DNA from: Pseudomonas sp. N3-W
GTDB taxonomy: Bacteria > Pseudomonadota > Gammaproteobacteria > Pseudomonadales > Pseudomonadaceae
NCBI RefSeq assembly: GCF_024970185.1
Contig: NZ_CP103965.1
Location: 5,041,001 to 5,105,000, forward strand
Length of the DNA: 64,000 bases
Direction: 5' to 3'
Shown: positions 42,876 through 51,956 of the stretch, piece after piece
How the letters are laid out: each line of letters opens with the position of its first letter
How positions within the stretch are numbered: the first letter of the stretch is position 1
Program-made: the position numbers and the translations under genes
The notes under the pieces: model-generated
Database searches by the model: none
What the model was told of the DNA's origin: nothing
Seen by the model: only the letters and a program-made list of their open reading frames with translations

Positions 42876-43907
42876 ATGACCCCCTCTAAAAACGATAAAA
42901 ATACTCGCACTACCGGCCGTCCTACCCTCAATGAAGTGGCGCGCCTGGCCGGTGTCAGCCCGATTACCGCTTCGCGCGCCTTGCGCGGCGTCAGTACGGT
43001 CGCCACCGAACTGGTGGAAAAAGTGCAGAAAGCCGCGCTCGACCTCAACTACGTGGTCAACCCCGCCGCCCGTGCCTTGGCTTCGGCCCAGGGCCATTCG
43101 GTGGTGGTGCTGGTGCCTTCGCTGTCCAACCTGCTGTTCATCGATACCCTGGAAGCCATTCACCAAGTGCTGCGCCCCAAAGGCTTCGAAGTGCTGATCG
43201 GCAACTTCCATTACTCGCGTGATGAAGAAGAGAACCTGCTGCGCAACTACATGGCGTATCAGCCGCGTGGCCTGCTGCTGACCGGCTTCGACCGCACCGA
43301 AAGTTCGCGGCGGATGATCGAGGCCAGCAACATTCCCTGCGTCTATATGATGGAGCTGGACACTGCAGCGGGGCTTAATTGCGTCGGGTTTTCGCAACTG
43401 AACGCCGGGGAAACCGCTGCTGAACACCTGCTGTCCCGTGGCCGCAAACGTCTGGCCTACATCGGCGCGCAACTGGACCAGCGCACCCTGCTGCGTGGCG
43501 AAGGTTTTCGTCGCACCCTGCAAAACGCCGGGCTGTATGACCCGGACCTGGAAGTGCTGACGCCCCGTGCCTCGTCCGTGGGGCTGGGTGGGGAGTTGTT
43601 CCTGCAGCTGATGGCGGCGCATCCGGATGTCGATGCGATTTTCTTCGGCAACGACGACCTGGCCCAGGGCGCGCTGCTGGAAGCGATGCGGTGCGGGATC
43701 AAGATCCCTGAACAGGTGGCGATTCTCGGCTTCAACGACTTGCCCGCCTCGGAACACATGGTGCCGCGCCTGAGCAGCATCAGCACCCCGCGCGAAGCGA
43801 TCGGCCGGCGTGCGGCGGAATTGATGCTGACGTTGCTGGCGGGCAACCCGGTGGCCAAGCCGGTGCAGGACATGGGGTTTGAGTTGAAGGTGCGTGAGAG
43901 TACTTAA
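42876..43907 (+). CDS. gntR: LacI family repressor of gluconate use
   Basis: A 343-residue LacI-type repressor. The N-terminal HTH is RPTLNEVARLAGVSPITASR, then ALRGVSTVATELVEKVQKAA and a hinge helix, followed by the periplasmic-binding-like domain (VVVLVPSLSNLLFIDTLEAI ... DAIFFGNDDLAQGALLEAMR). In this family it releases DNA on binding gluconate or its phosphate. ATG 42876 is used; a TTG five codons earlier is in frame. Divergent from gntK, with two operators between. Confidence 0.94.
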   Translation: MTPSKNDKNTRTTGRPTLNEVARLAGVSPITASRALRGVSTVATELVEKVQKAALDLNYVVNPAARALASAQGHSVVVLVPSLSNLLFIDTLEAIHQVLRPKGFEVLIGNFHYSRDEEENLLRNYMAYQPRGLLLTGFDRTESSRRMIEASNIPCVYMMELDTAAGLNCVGFSQLNAGETAAEHLLSRGRKRLAYIGAQLDQRTLLRGEGFRRTLQNAGLYDPDLEVLTPRASSVGLGGELFLQLMAAHPDVDAIFFGNDDLAQGALLEAMRCGIKIPEQVAILGFNDLPASEHMVPRLSSISTPREAIGRRAAELMLTLLAGNPVAKPVQDMGFELKVREST

Positions 43908-43923
43908 GGCTTGAGACTTACCT

Positions 43924-43950
43924 GGTGGGAGTGGGCTTGCTCGCTCCCAC
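43924..43950. repeat. Single REP hairpin
   Basis: GTGGGAGTGGGCTTGCTCGC near 43924, closed by TCCCAC. One base differs from the standard core. It separates convergent gntR and LysR genes. Confidence 0.8.
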
Positions 43951-43968
43951 AAGGAATTGCGCTGCACC

Positions 43969-44847
43969 TTAGACCTGTGCAGACATCAACTTCACCAACG
44001 CCAGCGCGCCCTTCTGCAACGGCTGGCTCTTGAGCCACACCGCATGCACCGGCAGCACCAGGCCATTGTCGATGTTGCGGAAACTCAGACGTTTGAGGCG
44101 TCCGGCATCCAGCAGCGGCTGCACCACCGACAGCGGAAAATTGCCCCAGCCCAGGCCCGCTTCGACCATCTCCAGCGCAGCGCTTAACGTGTCGGTCCGC
44201 CAGCAGGACTCGGCCACCAGTGGCCGGGTGTCGCTGATCGGCAGGTCGCGGCTGGCGACGAAGATCTGCCGCACATGCACCAGGTCTTCAAGAAATACAT
44301 CCTGGCCCTGCAGCAATGGGCTGTCCGCCGCCAGCGTGGCGATGATCCGCTCGCTGCCGACAAACTGGAAACGCTCCAGCACGTTCATGCTCAACCCGGC
44401 GAACGCCAGGCAGACGTTGATCCGGCCGCTGTGCAGCAGCGCCAGCACGTCATCCTGAGGCGCGCTGAGCACTTCGATTTCCAGCAGCGGATGACGCTCG
44501 GCAATCGCCTTGATCGCCGCCATCAAGCGGCCCTTGTGGATGTCTGCCACCACGCCGATGGACAGCTTGCTCTCCAACCCCAGCGACAACTCCAGCGCAT
44601 GCACCTGCAACTGCTTGAGCTGCCCGGCAATCAATCGCGCATGAGGCACCAGGGCGTTGGCCATGGCGGTCGGCACCGGCTCGCGATGGCTGCGGTCGAA
44701 CAGCAGGTAACCGAGTTCGGCTTCCAGGTTTGCAATGCCCATGCTCACCGCCGAAGGCACCTTGCCCAGCGCACGCGCCGCAGCGGAAAACGAACCGCGC
44801 TCAATCACTGCAAGAAACAGTTCAATGCTGTCGCTGTTGAAGTTCAT
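43969..44847 (-). CDS. LysR family regulator of PACE copy 2
   Basis: A 292-residue LysR protein with the HTH region IELFLAVIERGSFSAAARAL and GKVPSAVSMGIANLEAELGY, then a normal effector domain. The start at 44847 is set by AGGACAAG. It is divergent from the second PACE gene, as for the first pair at 33304-34679. The HTH of the two LysR proteins looks alike in position but not identical in sequence, so each may answer a different compound. Confidence 0.92.
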   Translation of the reverse strand: MNFNSDSIELFLAVIERGSFSAAARALGKVPSAVSMGIANLEAELGYLLFDRSHREPVPTAMANALVPHARLIAGQLKQLQVHALELSLGLESKLSIGVVADIHKGRLMAAIKAIAERHPLLEIEVLSAPQDDVLALLHSGRINVCLAFAGLSMNVLERFQFVGSERIIATLAADSPLLQGQDVFLEDLVHVRQIFVASRDLPISDTRPLVAESCWRTDTLSAALEMVEAGLGWGNFPLSVVQPLLDAGRLKRLSFRNIDNGLVLPVHAVWLKSQPLQKGALALVKLMSAQV

Positions 44848-44977
44848 TACTTGTCCTGTCAATAAAACTGAAAGCTTCCGACTTTTTCTATCACCTCTAT
44901 TGAAGCTATCTTTCGTCGTCCAAGCCAGCGCCTTTTCTGCAAGCTGGCCCGGATTCGCAAGAAAGAGGCTACTCACC

Positions 44978-45418
44978 ATGCAAGGCATCAAACGTAAACT
45001 GGTCTATGTAGCGCTGTTCGAAATGTTCGGCATGACCTTCTCCGCCCTTGGCCTGGCGCTGTTGTCCGGCACCTCGCCCAGCAGCACCGGCCCGTTGGCC
45101 GTGATCATCACCACCATCGCGGTCACCTGGAACTTCATCTACACCACGCTGTTCGAGCGCTGGGAAAGTCGCCAGCCCTCGCGCACTCGCACCGTCAAAC
45201 GGCGTATCGCCCATGCCGTGGGTTTTCAGCTGACGCTGATCGTGTTTCTCATCCCCCTGATCGCCTGGTGGATGAACATCACGCTGGTAGAAGCGTTCCT
45301 GCTGGACCTGGCGCTGATCCTCTTCATCCCCTGCTACACCTTCGCCTTCAACTGGCTGTTCGACCGCACCTTCGGATTGCCGGCCTCGGCGCTGCCGGAT
45401 CCTGTCGAGAGTAATTGA
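44978..45418 (+). CDS. PACE family efflux transporter (copy 2)
   Basis: A 146-residue four-helix membrane protein with the PACE pattern: KLVYVALFEMFGMTFSALGL with the membrane Glu, IITTIAVTWNFIYTTLFERW, HAVGFQLTLIVFLIPLIAWW and LLDLALILFIPCYTFAFNWL. It aligns with copy 1 at 33304 in helix order and in the ITERI/KRKLV-like opening, but differs where copy 1 has a second Glu in helix 3 (here Gln). It is divergent from a LysR gene. Confidence 0.9.
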   Translation: MQGIKRKLVYVALFEMFGMTFSALGLALLSGTSPSSTGPLAVIITTIAVTWNFIYTTLFERWESRQPSRTRTVKRRIAHAVGFQLTLIVFLIPLIAWWMNITLVEAFLLDLALILFIPCYTFAFNWLFDRTFGLPASALPDPVESN

Positions 45419-45482
45419 GGTCGCTCATTGGCGAACACGCTGATAGATTCCTCAGGCGTCGATTCGCCACAGGAGCAGCGTC

Positions 45483-46115
45483 ATGGAACACGCACTGAAA
45501 ATTCTGGGAAAGGCCTCGTCCATCAACGTCAGAAAAGTCCTCTGGACCTGCGAGGAACTGGGCGTTTCCTACGAGCGTGAGGATTGGGGCAGCGGTTTCG
45601 CCTCGACCCACAGCCCCGAGTTTCTCCAGCTCAACCCCAACGCCCAGGTGCCGGTAATCATCGATGACGCCGGGGTGTTGTGGGAATCCAACACCATTTG
45701 CCGCTATCTGGCGGGCAAACAGCACAGCACTGACTTGCTGCCCAGCGAACCGGCGGCGCGTGCCCGGGTAGAACAGTGGATGGACTGGCAGGCCACCGAA
45801 CTCAATCGGTCCTGGAGCTACGCCTTCACCGCGCTGGTACGCAACGATCCCGAGTATCAGGACCCGCAGCAGATTGCGCTCGGTGTCGATGACTGGAACC
45901 GCAAGATGGGCATTCTTGAACAACAACTCGCGGCCACCGACGCTTATGTCGCCGGGCCACGGTTCACGCTGGCCGACATCGTTATCGGCCTGTCGGTCAA
46001 TCGTTGGCGGATGACGCCCATGCAGCGGCCCGACTACCCCGCTGTCGAGCACTATTTGCAACGCCTGGCACAGCGCCCGGGGTTCCTGAAATACGGCTGC
46101 AACGGCGTGCCGTAA
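45483..46115 (+). CDS. Glutathione S-transferase
   Basis: A 210-residue GST with the thioredoxin-like N-terminal half (ILGKASSINVRKVLWTCEEL, LNPNAQVPVIIDDAGVLWES with the conserved cis-Pro) and the helical C-terminal half (GPRFTLADIVIGLSVNRW). The probable glutathione-activating residue is Ser in ASSINV. It conjugates glutathione to electrophiles or reduces peroxides; the substrate is unknown. It may be in one transcript with the PACE gene, 64 bases upstream. Confidence 0.92.
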   Translation: MEHALKILGKASSINVRKVLWTCEELGVSYEREDWGSGFASTHSPEFLQLNPNAQVPVIIDDAGVLWESNTICRYLAGKQHSTDLLPSEPAARARVEQWMDWQATELNRSWSYAFTALVRNDPEYQDPQQIALGVDDWNRKMGILEQQLAATDAYVAGPRFTLADIVIGLSVNRWRMTPMQRPDYPAVEHYLQRLAQRPGFLKYGCNGVP

Positions 46116-46213
46116 CCCGGAAAACCTCGCCCTGATACCCGTCAATCACATCGATCCATAAACCTGTGGCCATCCTTCACTGACCGATATCCCTCCCCCA
46201 ACAAGAGACACAT

Positions 46214-46954
46214 ATGAACGGACTCAACGTACTGCTCACCGGCGCCTGCGGCAGAATCGGCAAGACCTTCTTCGAAGCCTCGAAGGATCGCTACACGTTC
46301 GTGCTGGCTGATCGCATCGAGCCCGACTTTGCGGTCGAGGCGCCCCACCGCTTCGTGCGGCTGGATCTGGCTGATCCAGCCGCTGTCGGTGCCGCTTTGG
46401 AAGGCATCGACGTCATCGTCCACCTCGCCGGCATCCCCCACGCCACGGCGACCTTCGATGAACTGCTGCCCAATAACATCCTGGCCACCACTTACCTGTT
46501 CGAGGCCGCTGCGAATGCCGGCTGCAAACGTCTGGTGTTCGCCAGCAGCGCGCAGACCATCGAAGGTTATCCGGTGGACCGGCAGATCACGCCGGGCATG
46601 CGGGTCATGCCCGCCAACCTGTATGGCGTCAGTAAATGTTACGGCGAGGCGCTGTGCGCGTTCTACGCCGCCAAACGTGGGCTCTCGACCATCGCCATTC
46701 GCATCGGCGCATTCGAATTCCCCGAACGGCATGAACTGACCAACGCCCGCGATCTGAGCGCCTGGCTCAGCCCACGGGATGCGGTGCAATTGCTGCAAAA
46801 AGCGGTGGAAGTCGAAGGCGTGCAGCACCTGATTGCCCATGGCATTTCCAACAACCGCTTCAAACGTCTGGACCTCAGCGAAACCACACGGGTGCTGGGC
46901 TATCAGCCGATGGACGACGCGTTTCAGACGTTTGATATCCCCATCGCGCCATAA
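46214..46954 (+). CDS. NAD-dependent epimerase/dehydratase, uronate-dehydrogenase-like
   Basis: A 246-residue extended-SDR enzyme. The nucleotide loop VLLTGACGRIGKTFFE is at the N-terminus, the HLAGIPHATATFDELLPNNI segment and RLVFASSAQTIEGYP follow, and the catalytic pair Tyr137 and Lys141 lies in YGVSKCYGE. This layout is closest to uronate dehydrogenases, which oxidise glucuronate or galacturonate, though other NAD-dependent sugar enzymes look similar. The next gene is an MFS transporter that could bring in the substrate. Confidence 0.88.
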   Translation: MNGLNVLLTGACGRIGKTFFEASKDRYTFVLADRIEPDFAVEAPHRFVRLDLADPAAVGAALEGIDVIVHLAGIPHATATFDELLPNNILATTYLFEAAANAGCKRLVFASSAQTIEGYPVDRQITPGMRVMPANLYGVSKCYGEALCAFYAAKRGLSTIAIRIGAFEFPERHELTNARDLSAWLSPRDAVQLLQKAVEVEGVQHLIAHGISNNRFKRLDLSETTRVLGYQPMDDAFQTFDIPIAP

Positions 46955-47079
46955 ACCGTTAAAACCCAAGCCGTTAGCGCAATTCCCCGGCGCATTTCGA
47001 AAAAAATGCGCCGGGATTCACAAGCAATGATTTCAGATAGCAGGCTAAGCTTCCCGTTCAACACGCATCGGATCAGCCC

Positions 47080-48504
47080 ATGACTGCCCACGCCCCTGCC
47101 GCCGTTCAATCAGACGGTATCGACCCCATTCGCGCCGCACACATTTCTGCCCGCATCGACCGGCTGCCCGCCGTGGCCACGATCTGGCGCCTGGTGGCGT
47201 TGCTGTCCATCGGTGGTTTTTTTGAGCTTTATGATCTGTTTCAGACGGCCTATATCAGCCCCGGTCTGATCAAGGACGGCATCTTTGCCACCGGCAGCCA
47301 GGGCGTGTTCGGCTTTTCCGACCAGGCCGCCTTCGCTTCGGCGACCTTTCTCGGGCTATTCCTCGGTGCGAGTCTGCTCAGCCCCTTGGCCGACCGCTTT
47401 GGCCGGCGGGCGATTTTCACCTTTGCCTTGATCGGGTACACGGTCGCCACGGTGCTGATGGGCGTGCAGAGTTCGGCGCTGGGCATCATCTGCATGCGCT
47501 TTCTGGTGGGGATCGGCCTGGGCATCGAGCTGGTGACCATCGACGCCTACCTCTCGGAACTGGTGCCCAAGCGCATGCGCAGTTCGGCGTTTGCCTTCGC
47601 CTTCTTTGTGCAGTTCCTGTCGGTGCCCGCGGTGGCGCTGATGTCCTGGTGGCTGGTGCCGCAAGCGCCGTTCGGCGTGTCGGGCTGGCGCTGGGTGGTG
47701 CTGGCCAGTGCGGTGTTTGCGCTGTTTATCTGGTGGCTGCGCAAGCGGCTGCCGGAGTCGCCGCGCTGGCTGGCGCAGCATGGGCGGTTCGATGAGGCAG
47801 GCAAGATCCTCGATGGCATCGAGGCGCGCTGTGTGCAGGACCAGCGCAAGCCGCTGGATGAGCCGGAGCTGGCGGCGGTGGATGTTCAGGGCACTGGCCG
47901 TTTCGCCGACATCTGGCAGCCGCCCTATCGTCGCCGGGCGTTGATGCTGATCGTCTTCCATGTGTTTCAGGCCATCGGCTTTTTCGGCTTCGGCAACTGG
48001 CTGCCGGCGCTACTTTCCGGTCAGGGCGTGAGCGTGACCCACAGCCTGATGTACGCCTTCATCATCACCCTCGCCTATCCGCTGGGGCCGCTGCTGTTCG
48101 TGAAGTTCGCCAACCGTTTCGAGAACAAATGGCAGATCGTCGGCTCGGCCCTGGGCGCCATGACCTTCGGTACGCTGTTCGCCCTGCAAACCAGCGCGCT
48201 CGGGTTGATCGTCTGCGGGGTGATGATCACCTTCTGCAATGCGTGGCTGAGCTTCGCTTATCACTCCTACCAGAGCGAACTGTTCCCCACCAACATCCGT
48301 GCCCGGGCGGTGGGTTTCTGTTATTCCTTCAGTCGATTGTCGACGGTGTTCAGCAGTCTGCTGATCGGGATTTTCCTCGAGCACTTCGGCACGCCGGGGG
48401 TGCTGGCGTTCATTGTCAGCAGCATGTTGATCGTGATGCTGACCATCGGTTATTTCGGCCCGCGCACCCGCAACCTGGCCCTGGAAAACATTGCCCATCG
48501 CTGA
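47080..48504 (+). CDS. MFS transporter, metabolite/H+ symporter type
   Basis: A 474-residue transporter with twelve predicted helices. The MFS signatures LADRFGRRAIFTFALIGYTV (loop 2-3) and MRFLVGIGLGIELVTIDAYL are intact, and the opening region (LSIGGFFELYDLFQTAYISP) fits the metabolite:H+ symporter branch. Behind the uronate-dehydrogenase-like gene it may import that enzyme's substrate, but there is a 125-base gap and the link is inference. Confidence 0.92.
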   Translation: MTAHAPAAVQSDGIDPIRAAHISARIDRLPAVATIWRLVALLSIGGFFELYDLFQTAYISPGLIKDGIFATGSQGVFGFSDQAAFASATFLGLFLGASLLSPLADRFGRRAIFTFALIGYTVATVLMGVQSSALGIICMRFLVGIGLGIELVTIDAYLSELVPKRMRSSAFAFAFFVQFLSVPAVALMSWWLVPQAPFGVSGWRWVVLASAVFALFIWWLRKRLPESPRWLAQHGRFDEAGKILDGIEARCVQDQRKPLDEPELAAVDVQGTGRFADIWQPPYRRRALMLIVFHVFQAIGFFGFGNWLPALLSGQGVSVTHSLMYAFIITLAYPLGPLLFVKFANRFENKWQIVGSALGAMTFGTLFALQTSALGLIVCGVMITFCNAWLSFAYHSYQSELFPTNIRARAVGFCYSFSRLSTVFSSLLIGIFLEHFGTPGVLAFIVSSMLIVMLTIGYFGPRTRNLALENIAHR

Positions 48505-48647
48505 CGCCGCGGCGGTCGACTGCTGCCGCCAAGCGGCAACGCTTGACCGCATGGTGCGCCCCCAGCCCGCGTAAATCAGGGGTTCGGACTACGGCACGCT
48601 AATTGCTGCTGCCCTCGGGACAGCAATCACTTACAGGCTTACCCATC

Positions 48648-49211
48648 ATGTTGGTCAGTGCCCAGAAAGCGACAATCATTCAGCCCACCCTGCGCCAGGA
48701 CATGGACCCGACCACGGCCGCCGCCAGCGCGCTGTACAGCGGTCTGATCCAGAGCGCGCAAAACAATGCCGTGCCGCAACCGGCCCAGGACAGCAACGAT
48801 GCCCTGGCGTCCGATCTGGCTTCGGCTACCCAGCAAGTCGGCGCTGCATCGACCATCAGTGACAACATTGATGAGGCGTTCGCCAAGACCCGGGTCAACC
48901 TGCAAGCGACTGACGCGTCAACCGCCAGCACCGCGGCCACCTCGACCGACAGTGCCGCGATGACCGACTTCAAGGACTACATGAGCAAGACGCCGGAACA
49001 GCGTCTGCGCGACAGTGTCCTGCAGGAGATGGGCATTACCGAGGACCAATTGAAAGCCATGCCGCCGGAGAAGCAGCTGGCCGTCAGCAAAGAAATTGCC
49101 CAGCGCCTGGAAGACAAGGTGAAACTGGCCAAGGCTGACAACGAAAACGGCAGCACCGGCACCGATGTCAACCAACCTCAGGCGACTGAAAAGTTGCTGG
49201 CTTCGCTCTGA
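48648..49211 (+). CDS. Conserved hypothetical, disordered and helical
   Basis: A 187-residue protein I cannot name. The first 110 residues are Ala/Thr/Ser-rich and low in complexity; the last 80 hold two amphipathic helices with DFKDYMSKTPEQRLRDSVLQ and GITEDQLKAMPPEKQLAVSK. No signal peptide. The start at 48648 is chosen over the TTG at 48603 because of a weak AGG site. A REP element follows. Confidence 0.75.
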   Translation: MLVSAQKATIIQPTLRQDMDPTTAAASALYSGLIQSAQNNAVPQPAQDSNDALASDLASATQQVGAASTISDNIDEAFAKTRVNLQATDASTASTAATSTDSAAMTDFKDYMSKTPEQRLRDSVLQEMGITEDQLKAMPPEKQLAVSKEIAQRLEDKVKLAKADNENGSTGTDVNQPQATEKLLASL

Positions 49212-49253
49212 CAGGTCTCGCTGACAACTGATATTTGTCGGCCAAACACAAAA

Positions 49254-49285
49254 CCTGTGGGAGCGAGCAAGCTCGCTCCCACAGG
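49254..49285. repeat. Single REP with perfect 15-bp arms
   Basis: CCTGTGGGAGCGAGC, AA, GCTCGCTCCCACAGG: two perfect 15-base arms with a 2-base centre, close to the 3' ends of the convergent neighbours. Confidence 0.92.
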
Positions 49286-49300
49286 GTATTGCAGTGTTTT

Positions 49301-50620
49301 CTAGTTCAGTTGCAACGTCGAGTTGAACTGGCTGATCGCATCCACCACATGCCGCGATCCTTGCTGTATCTCCAGAATCACCTCCCCCGCCTCGTTCGCC
49401 AGTTCCACGCCCAATCCGGTTCGGCTCAAGCTCGATTGCATGCTCGACACCGCGCTCAATGACAAGTCATGGTTCTTGCGCACCACTTCGACGATCTCCA
49501 GCGTCGCCTGACTGGTGCGGGCCGCAAGGCTGCGGACTTCATCGGCCACCACCGCAAACCCGCGCCCGTGCGCCCCGGCTCGCGCGGCTTCGATGGCCGC
49601 GTTGAGCGCCAACAGATTGGTCTGGTCAGCGATGCCGCGAATGGTCTGGACGATGGTGCCGATGATGTCGGACTGCTTGCTCACCGCATCGATACTCAGC
49701 GCCGCTTCGTTGAGGTCGCGGGAAATGTCTTGAATGATCTGCACGGTTTGCTGCACCACCTGCGAGCCTTTCTGCGCGCAGGCGTCGTTTTGTACCGAGG
49801 TGCTGTGGGCCGATTCGGCGGCGGTCTGCAGGGTCGTGACCTGATGAGTGATGTCGCTGGCGAACTTCACCACTTTGTACAACCGGCCTTTGGTATCGAA
49901 CAACGGGTTGTAGGACGCTTCGAGAAACACCGTATGACCGTACTTGTCTTTGCGCTCGAAACGGTGCGAGTGATATTCGCCACGGTTGAGTGACGCCCAA
50001 AACGCCTTGTACGCCGATGACTCTGCTTCGGCACGGTGGCAAAACATGCTGTGGTGCTGGCCGACGATTTCATTGAGCGAATAGTGCATGGTTTTCAGAA
50101 AGTTTTCGTTGGCGGTGATGACCCGACCGTCCGGGGTAAATTCGATCACTGCCATGGAACGACCAATGGCCGCCAGCATGCTTTCGTTTTCGTGTTCCTG
50201 GTCAATCCGGGCGGAAATGTCCGCAGCCACTTTGATCACGCTTCTGACCTGGTGATCGGCGCCGTACACCGGCATGTAACTGGCTTCGAGCCAGATCTCC
50301 TTGCCGTTTTTGTCCAGCCGTAAAAAGGTGCCGCTGAGCGGTTCACCGCGCGCCAGATCACGCCATAATTTCGCGTATTCCTCGCTGCGATAGAACGCTT
50401 CTTCGCAAAAGATCCGATGATGTTTGCCGCGAATTTCTTCGGCACTGTAGCCCATGGTTTTGCAGAAGTTTTCGTTGGCATCGAGTATCACACCGTCGGG
50501 GCTGAACTCGATCATCGCCATGGACCGGCTGACGGCTGCCAACTTGGCATTGGTCTCGGTCAATGCACAGTTGAACCGTTCAATCTCCAGCAAGTCAGCC
50601 TTGTGATGTAGGTTAAACAT
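49301..50620 (-). CDS. Soluble PAS-PAS methyl-accepting chemotaxis protein, BdlA-like (second copy)
   Basis: A 439-residue cytoplasmic receptor, the same length and plan as the gene at 16057-17376: two PAS domains (repeated [20 protein letters not shown] and [20 protein letters not shown], each followed by WLEASY or FLEASY) and a signalling domain with [20 protein letters not shown]. No membrane helix. BdlA in P. aeruginosa works in biofilm dispersion, so this may have a similar role. The paralogous copies are 33 kb apart, so they are not a tandem duplication. Confidence 0.92.
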   Translation of the reverse strand: MFNLHHKADLLEIERFNCALTETNAKLAAVSRSMAMIEFSPDGVILDANENFCKTMGYSAEEIRGKHHRIFCEEAFYRSEEYAKLWRDLARGEPLSGTFLRLDKNGKEIWLEASYMPVYGADHQVRSVIKVAADISARIDQEHENESMLAAIGRSMAVIEFTPDGRVITANENFLKTMHYSLNEIVGQHHSMFCHRAEAESSAYKAFWASLNRGEYHSHRFERKDKYGHTVFLEASYNPLFDTKGRLYKVVKFASDITHQVTTLQTAAESAHSTSVQNDACAQKGSQVVQQTVQIIQDISRDLNEAALSIDAVSKQSDIIGTIVQTIRGIADQTNLLALNAAIEAARAGAHGRGFAVVADEVRSLAARTSQATLEIVEVVRKNHDLSLSAVSSMQSSLSRTGLGVELANEAGEVILEIQQGSRHVVDAISQFNSTLQLN

Positions 50621-51158
50621 GGTTGTATCACCTTCAGCGCGGTCTTTTGATGAATGAAAGTTGCTGGTCTTTCAAGATCCACTACGTCCCACGGAACAGC
50701 CACACGCGTCCCTCCAACGGAAGGATTTGTCAGGTGATAAAATGATGTTTAATCGGAGCGTCCATGTGGCAACACTCTTATCAAGACATCCTGCTCTTGA
50801 TCGCCCGGCGTCGGGCCAGCCCTAACTTTTCCCAAGTAACTCCATGTATTTGACGCTCCCTGTTGCTCGGTATGAGGCGCCTTGAAATGCGCACTCTTGA
50901 CAGTGCTTTTCCACGGCCCCATGCGCGCGCGAATCGTTTACATGGCGGCCGACATAATGAGTTACGAGTCAGCATAGACAGCCCCCCGACCGGCGCAAGG
51001 CCATTAGTCGGCCAGTATCCGGGGCTTTCAGGACAAAAGCAGGACTGGATAAGCGCTGTGCACGGCGGCTCAATCCCTGGCGTTCATTTAAAATTTCATT
51101 TTACGAAGCGCGCTGACGGACATGACACTGCAAGGCTTCGTCCAACAGAGCACATTCC
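50621..51158. other. Intergenic region without recognised genes
   Basis: About 540 bases between the receptor and the GST gene. A 99-codon frame (50863-51162) exists but has odd composition and no ribosome site, so I do not call it. A possible terminator-like arrangement AGCCCC ... GGGGCT spans 50980-51026, with CCGAC/GTCGG arms inside. Short AT-rich tracts at 51085-51105 probably hold the GST promoter. Confidence 0.4.
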
Positions 51159-51761
51159 ATGAAGTTATATTTCTCCCCGCAAGCCTGCTCCCTGGCGCCG
51201 CACATTGTGCTGCGCGAACTGGATCTGCCGTTCGAACTGGTCCGTGTCGACAACAGCACCAAGAAGACCGCCACCGGTGACGACTTCCTCGCCATCAACC
51301 CCAAGGGTTATGTCGCCGCCCTGCAACTGGATAACCGCCAAGTACTGACCGAAGGCCCGGCGATCCTGCAATACCTGGCGGATCTGCGGCCCGAGGCCAA
51401 CCTGGCGCCGGCAAACGGCACCTTCGAGCGCGTGCGGTTGCAGGAATGGCTGAACTTCGTCTCGACCGAGGTTCATGGCGGGCTCGGGTGGCTGTTCAAT
51501 TCGCAGCTACCCGATGAGGTGAAAACACTGATCAAACAAAAACTGTTCAAGCGTTTTGCGGTGTTGAGCCAGACCCTGGAACAACAGGATTACCTGCTGG
51601 CGAGCGGGTTCAGTGTGGTGGATGCGTATCTGTTTACGGTGCTGCGCTGGACTCGGGTATTTGATATCGATCTGGGTCAGTGGCCGGCGCTGGCCAGGTT
51701 CCAGGCCCGAGTGGATTCGCGGCCTGGCGTGAAGGCGGCGCTGGCCGCTGAGTTGGCGTAG
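51159..51761 (+). CDS. gstA: Beta-class glutathione transferase
   Basis: A 200-residue GST of the bacterial beta class. The N-terminus MKLYFSPQACSLAPHIVLRE carries Cys10, the residue that forms a mixed disulphide with glutathione in this class, and the INPKGYVAALQLDNRQVLTE segment has the cis-Pro region. The C-terminal half is all helical (FSVVDAYLFTVLRWTRVFDI). It protects against electrophiles; substrate unknown. Confidence 0.93.
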   Translation: MKLYFSPQACSLAPHIVLRELDLPFELVRVDNSTKKTATGDDFLAINPKGYVAALQLDNRQVLTEGPAILQYLADLRPEANLAPANGTFERVRLQEWLNFVSTEVHGGLGWLFNSQLPDEVKTLIKQKLFKRFAVLSQTLEQQDYLLASGFSVVDAYLFTVLRWTRVFDIDLGQWPALARFQARVDSRPGVKAALAAELA

Positions 51762-51772
51762 GGCTTCAAACC

Positions 51773-51900
51773 ATCGCGAGCAAGCTCGCTCCCACATTTG
51801 ACCGAGTTCTCTCATGAAATCCCGGTTAAATGTGGGAATGGGCTTGCTCGCGAAAACGGCTGAATGGGTGTAAGGCTTCAGATCATTCGCGAGCCTGCTC
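51773..51900. repeat. REP pair plus a third partial copy
   Basis: Copies at about 51774 (TCGCGAGCAAGCTCGCTCCC) and 51831 (GTGGGAATGGGCTTGCTCGC, one base changed) are inverted, and a third truncated copy lies near 51886-51900. They separate convergent gstA and the ProX-like gene. Confidence 0.85.
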
Positions 51901-51956
51901 CGGGCGGCGTTCTGACGAAAGCGGTAGATCGGTCAATACAACATCACCAGAAAAAA

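Noticed and set aside
50764..50853. 29-codon frame starting MWQHSYQDILLL
   Set aside because: Looks amphipathic, but no ribosome site is visible and nothing else supports it.
50863..51162. 99-codon plus-strand frame
   Set aside because: No ribosome site, unusual composition and no recognisable domain; not kept as a gene.
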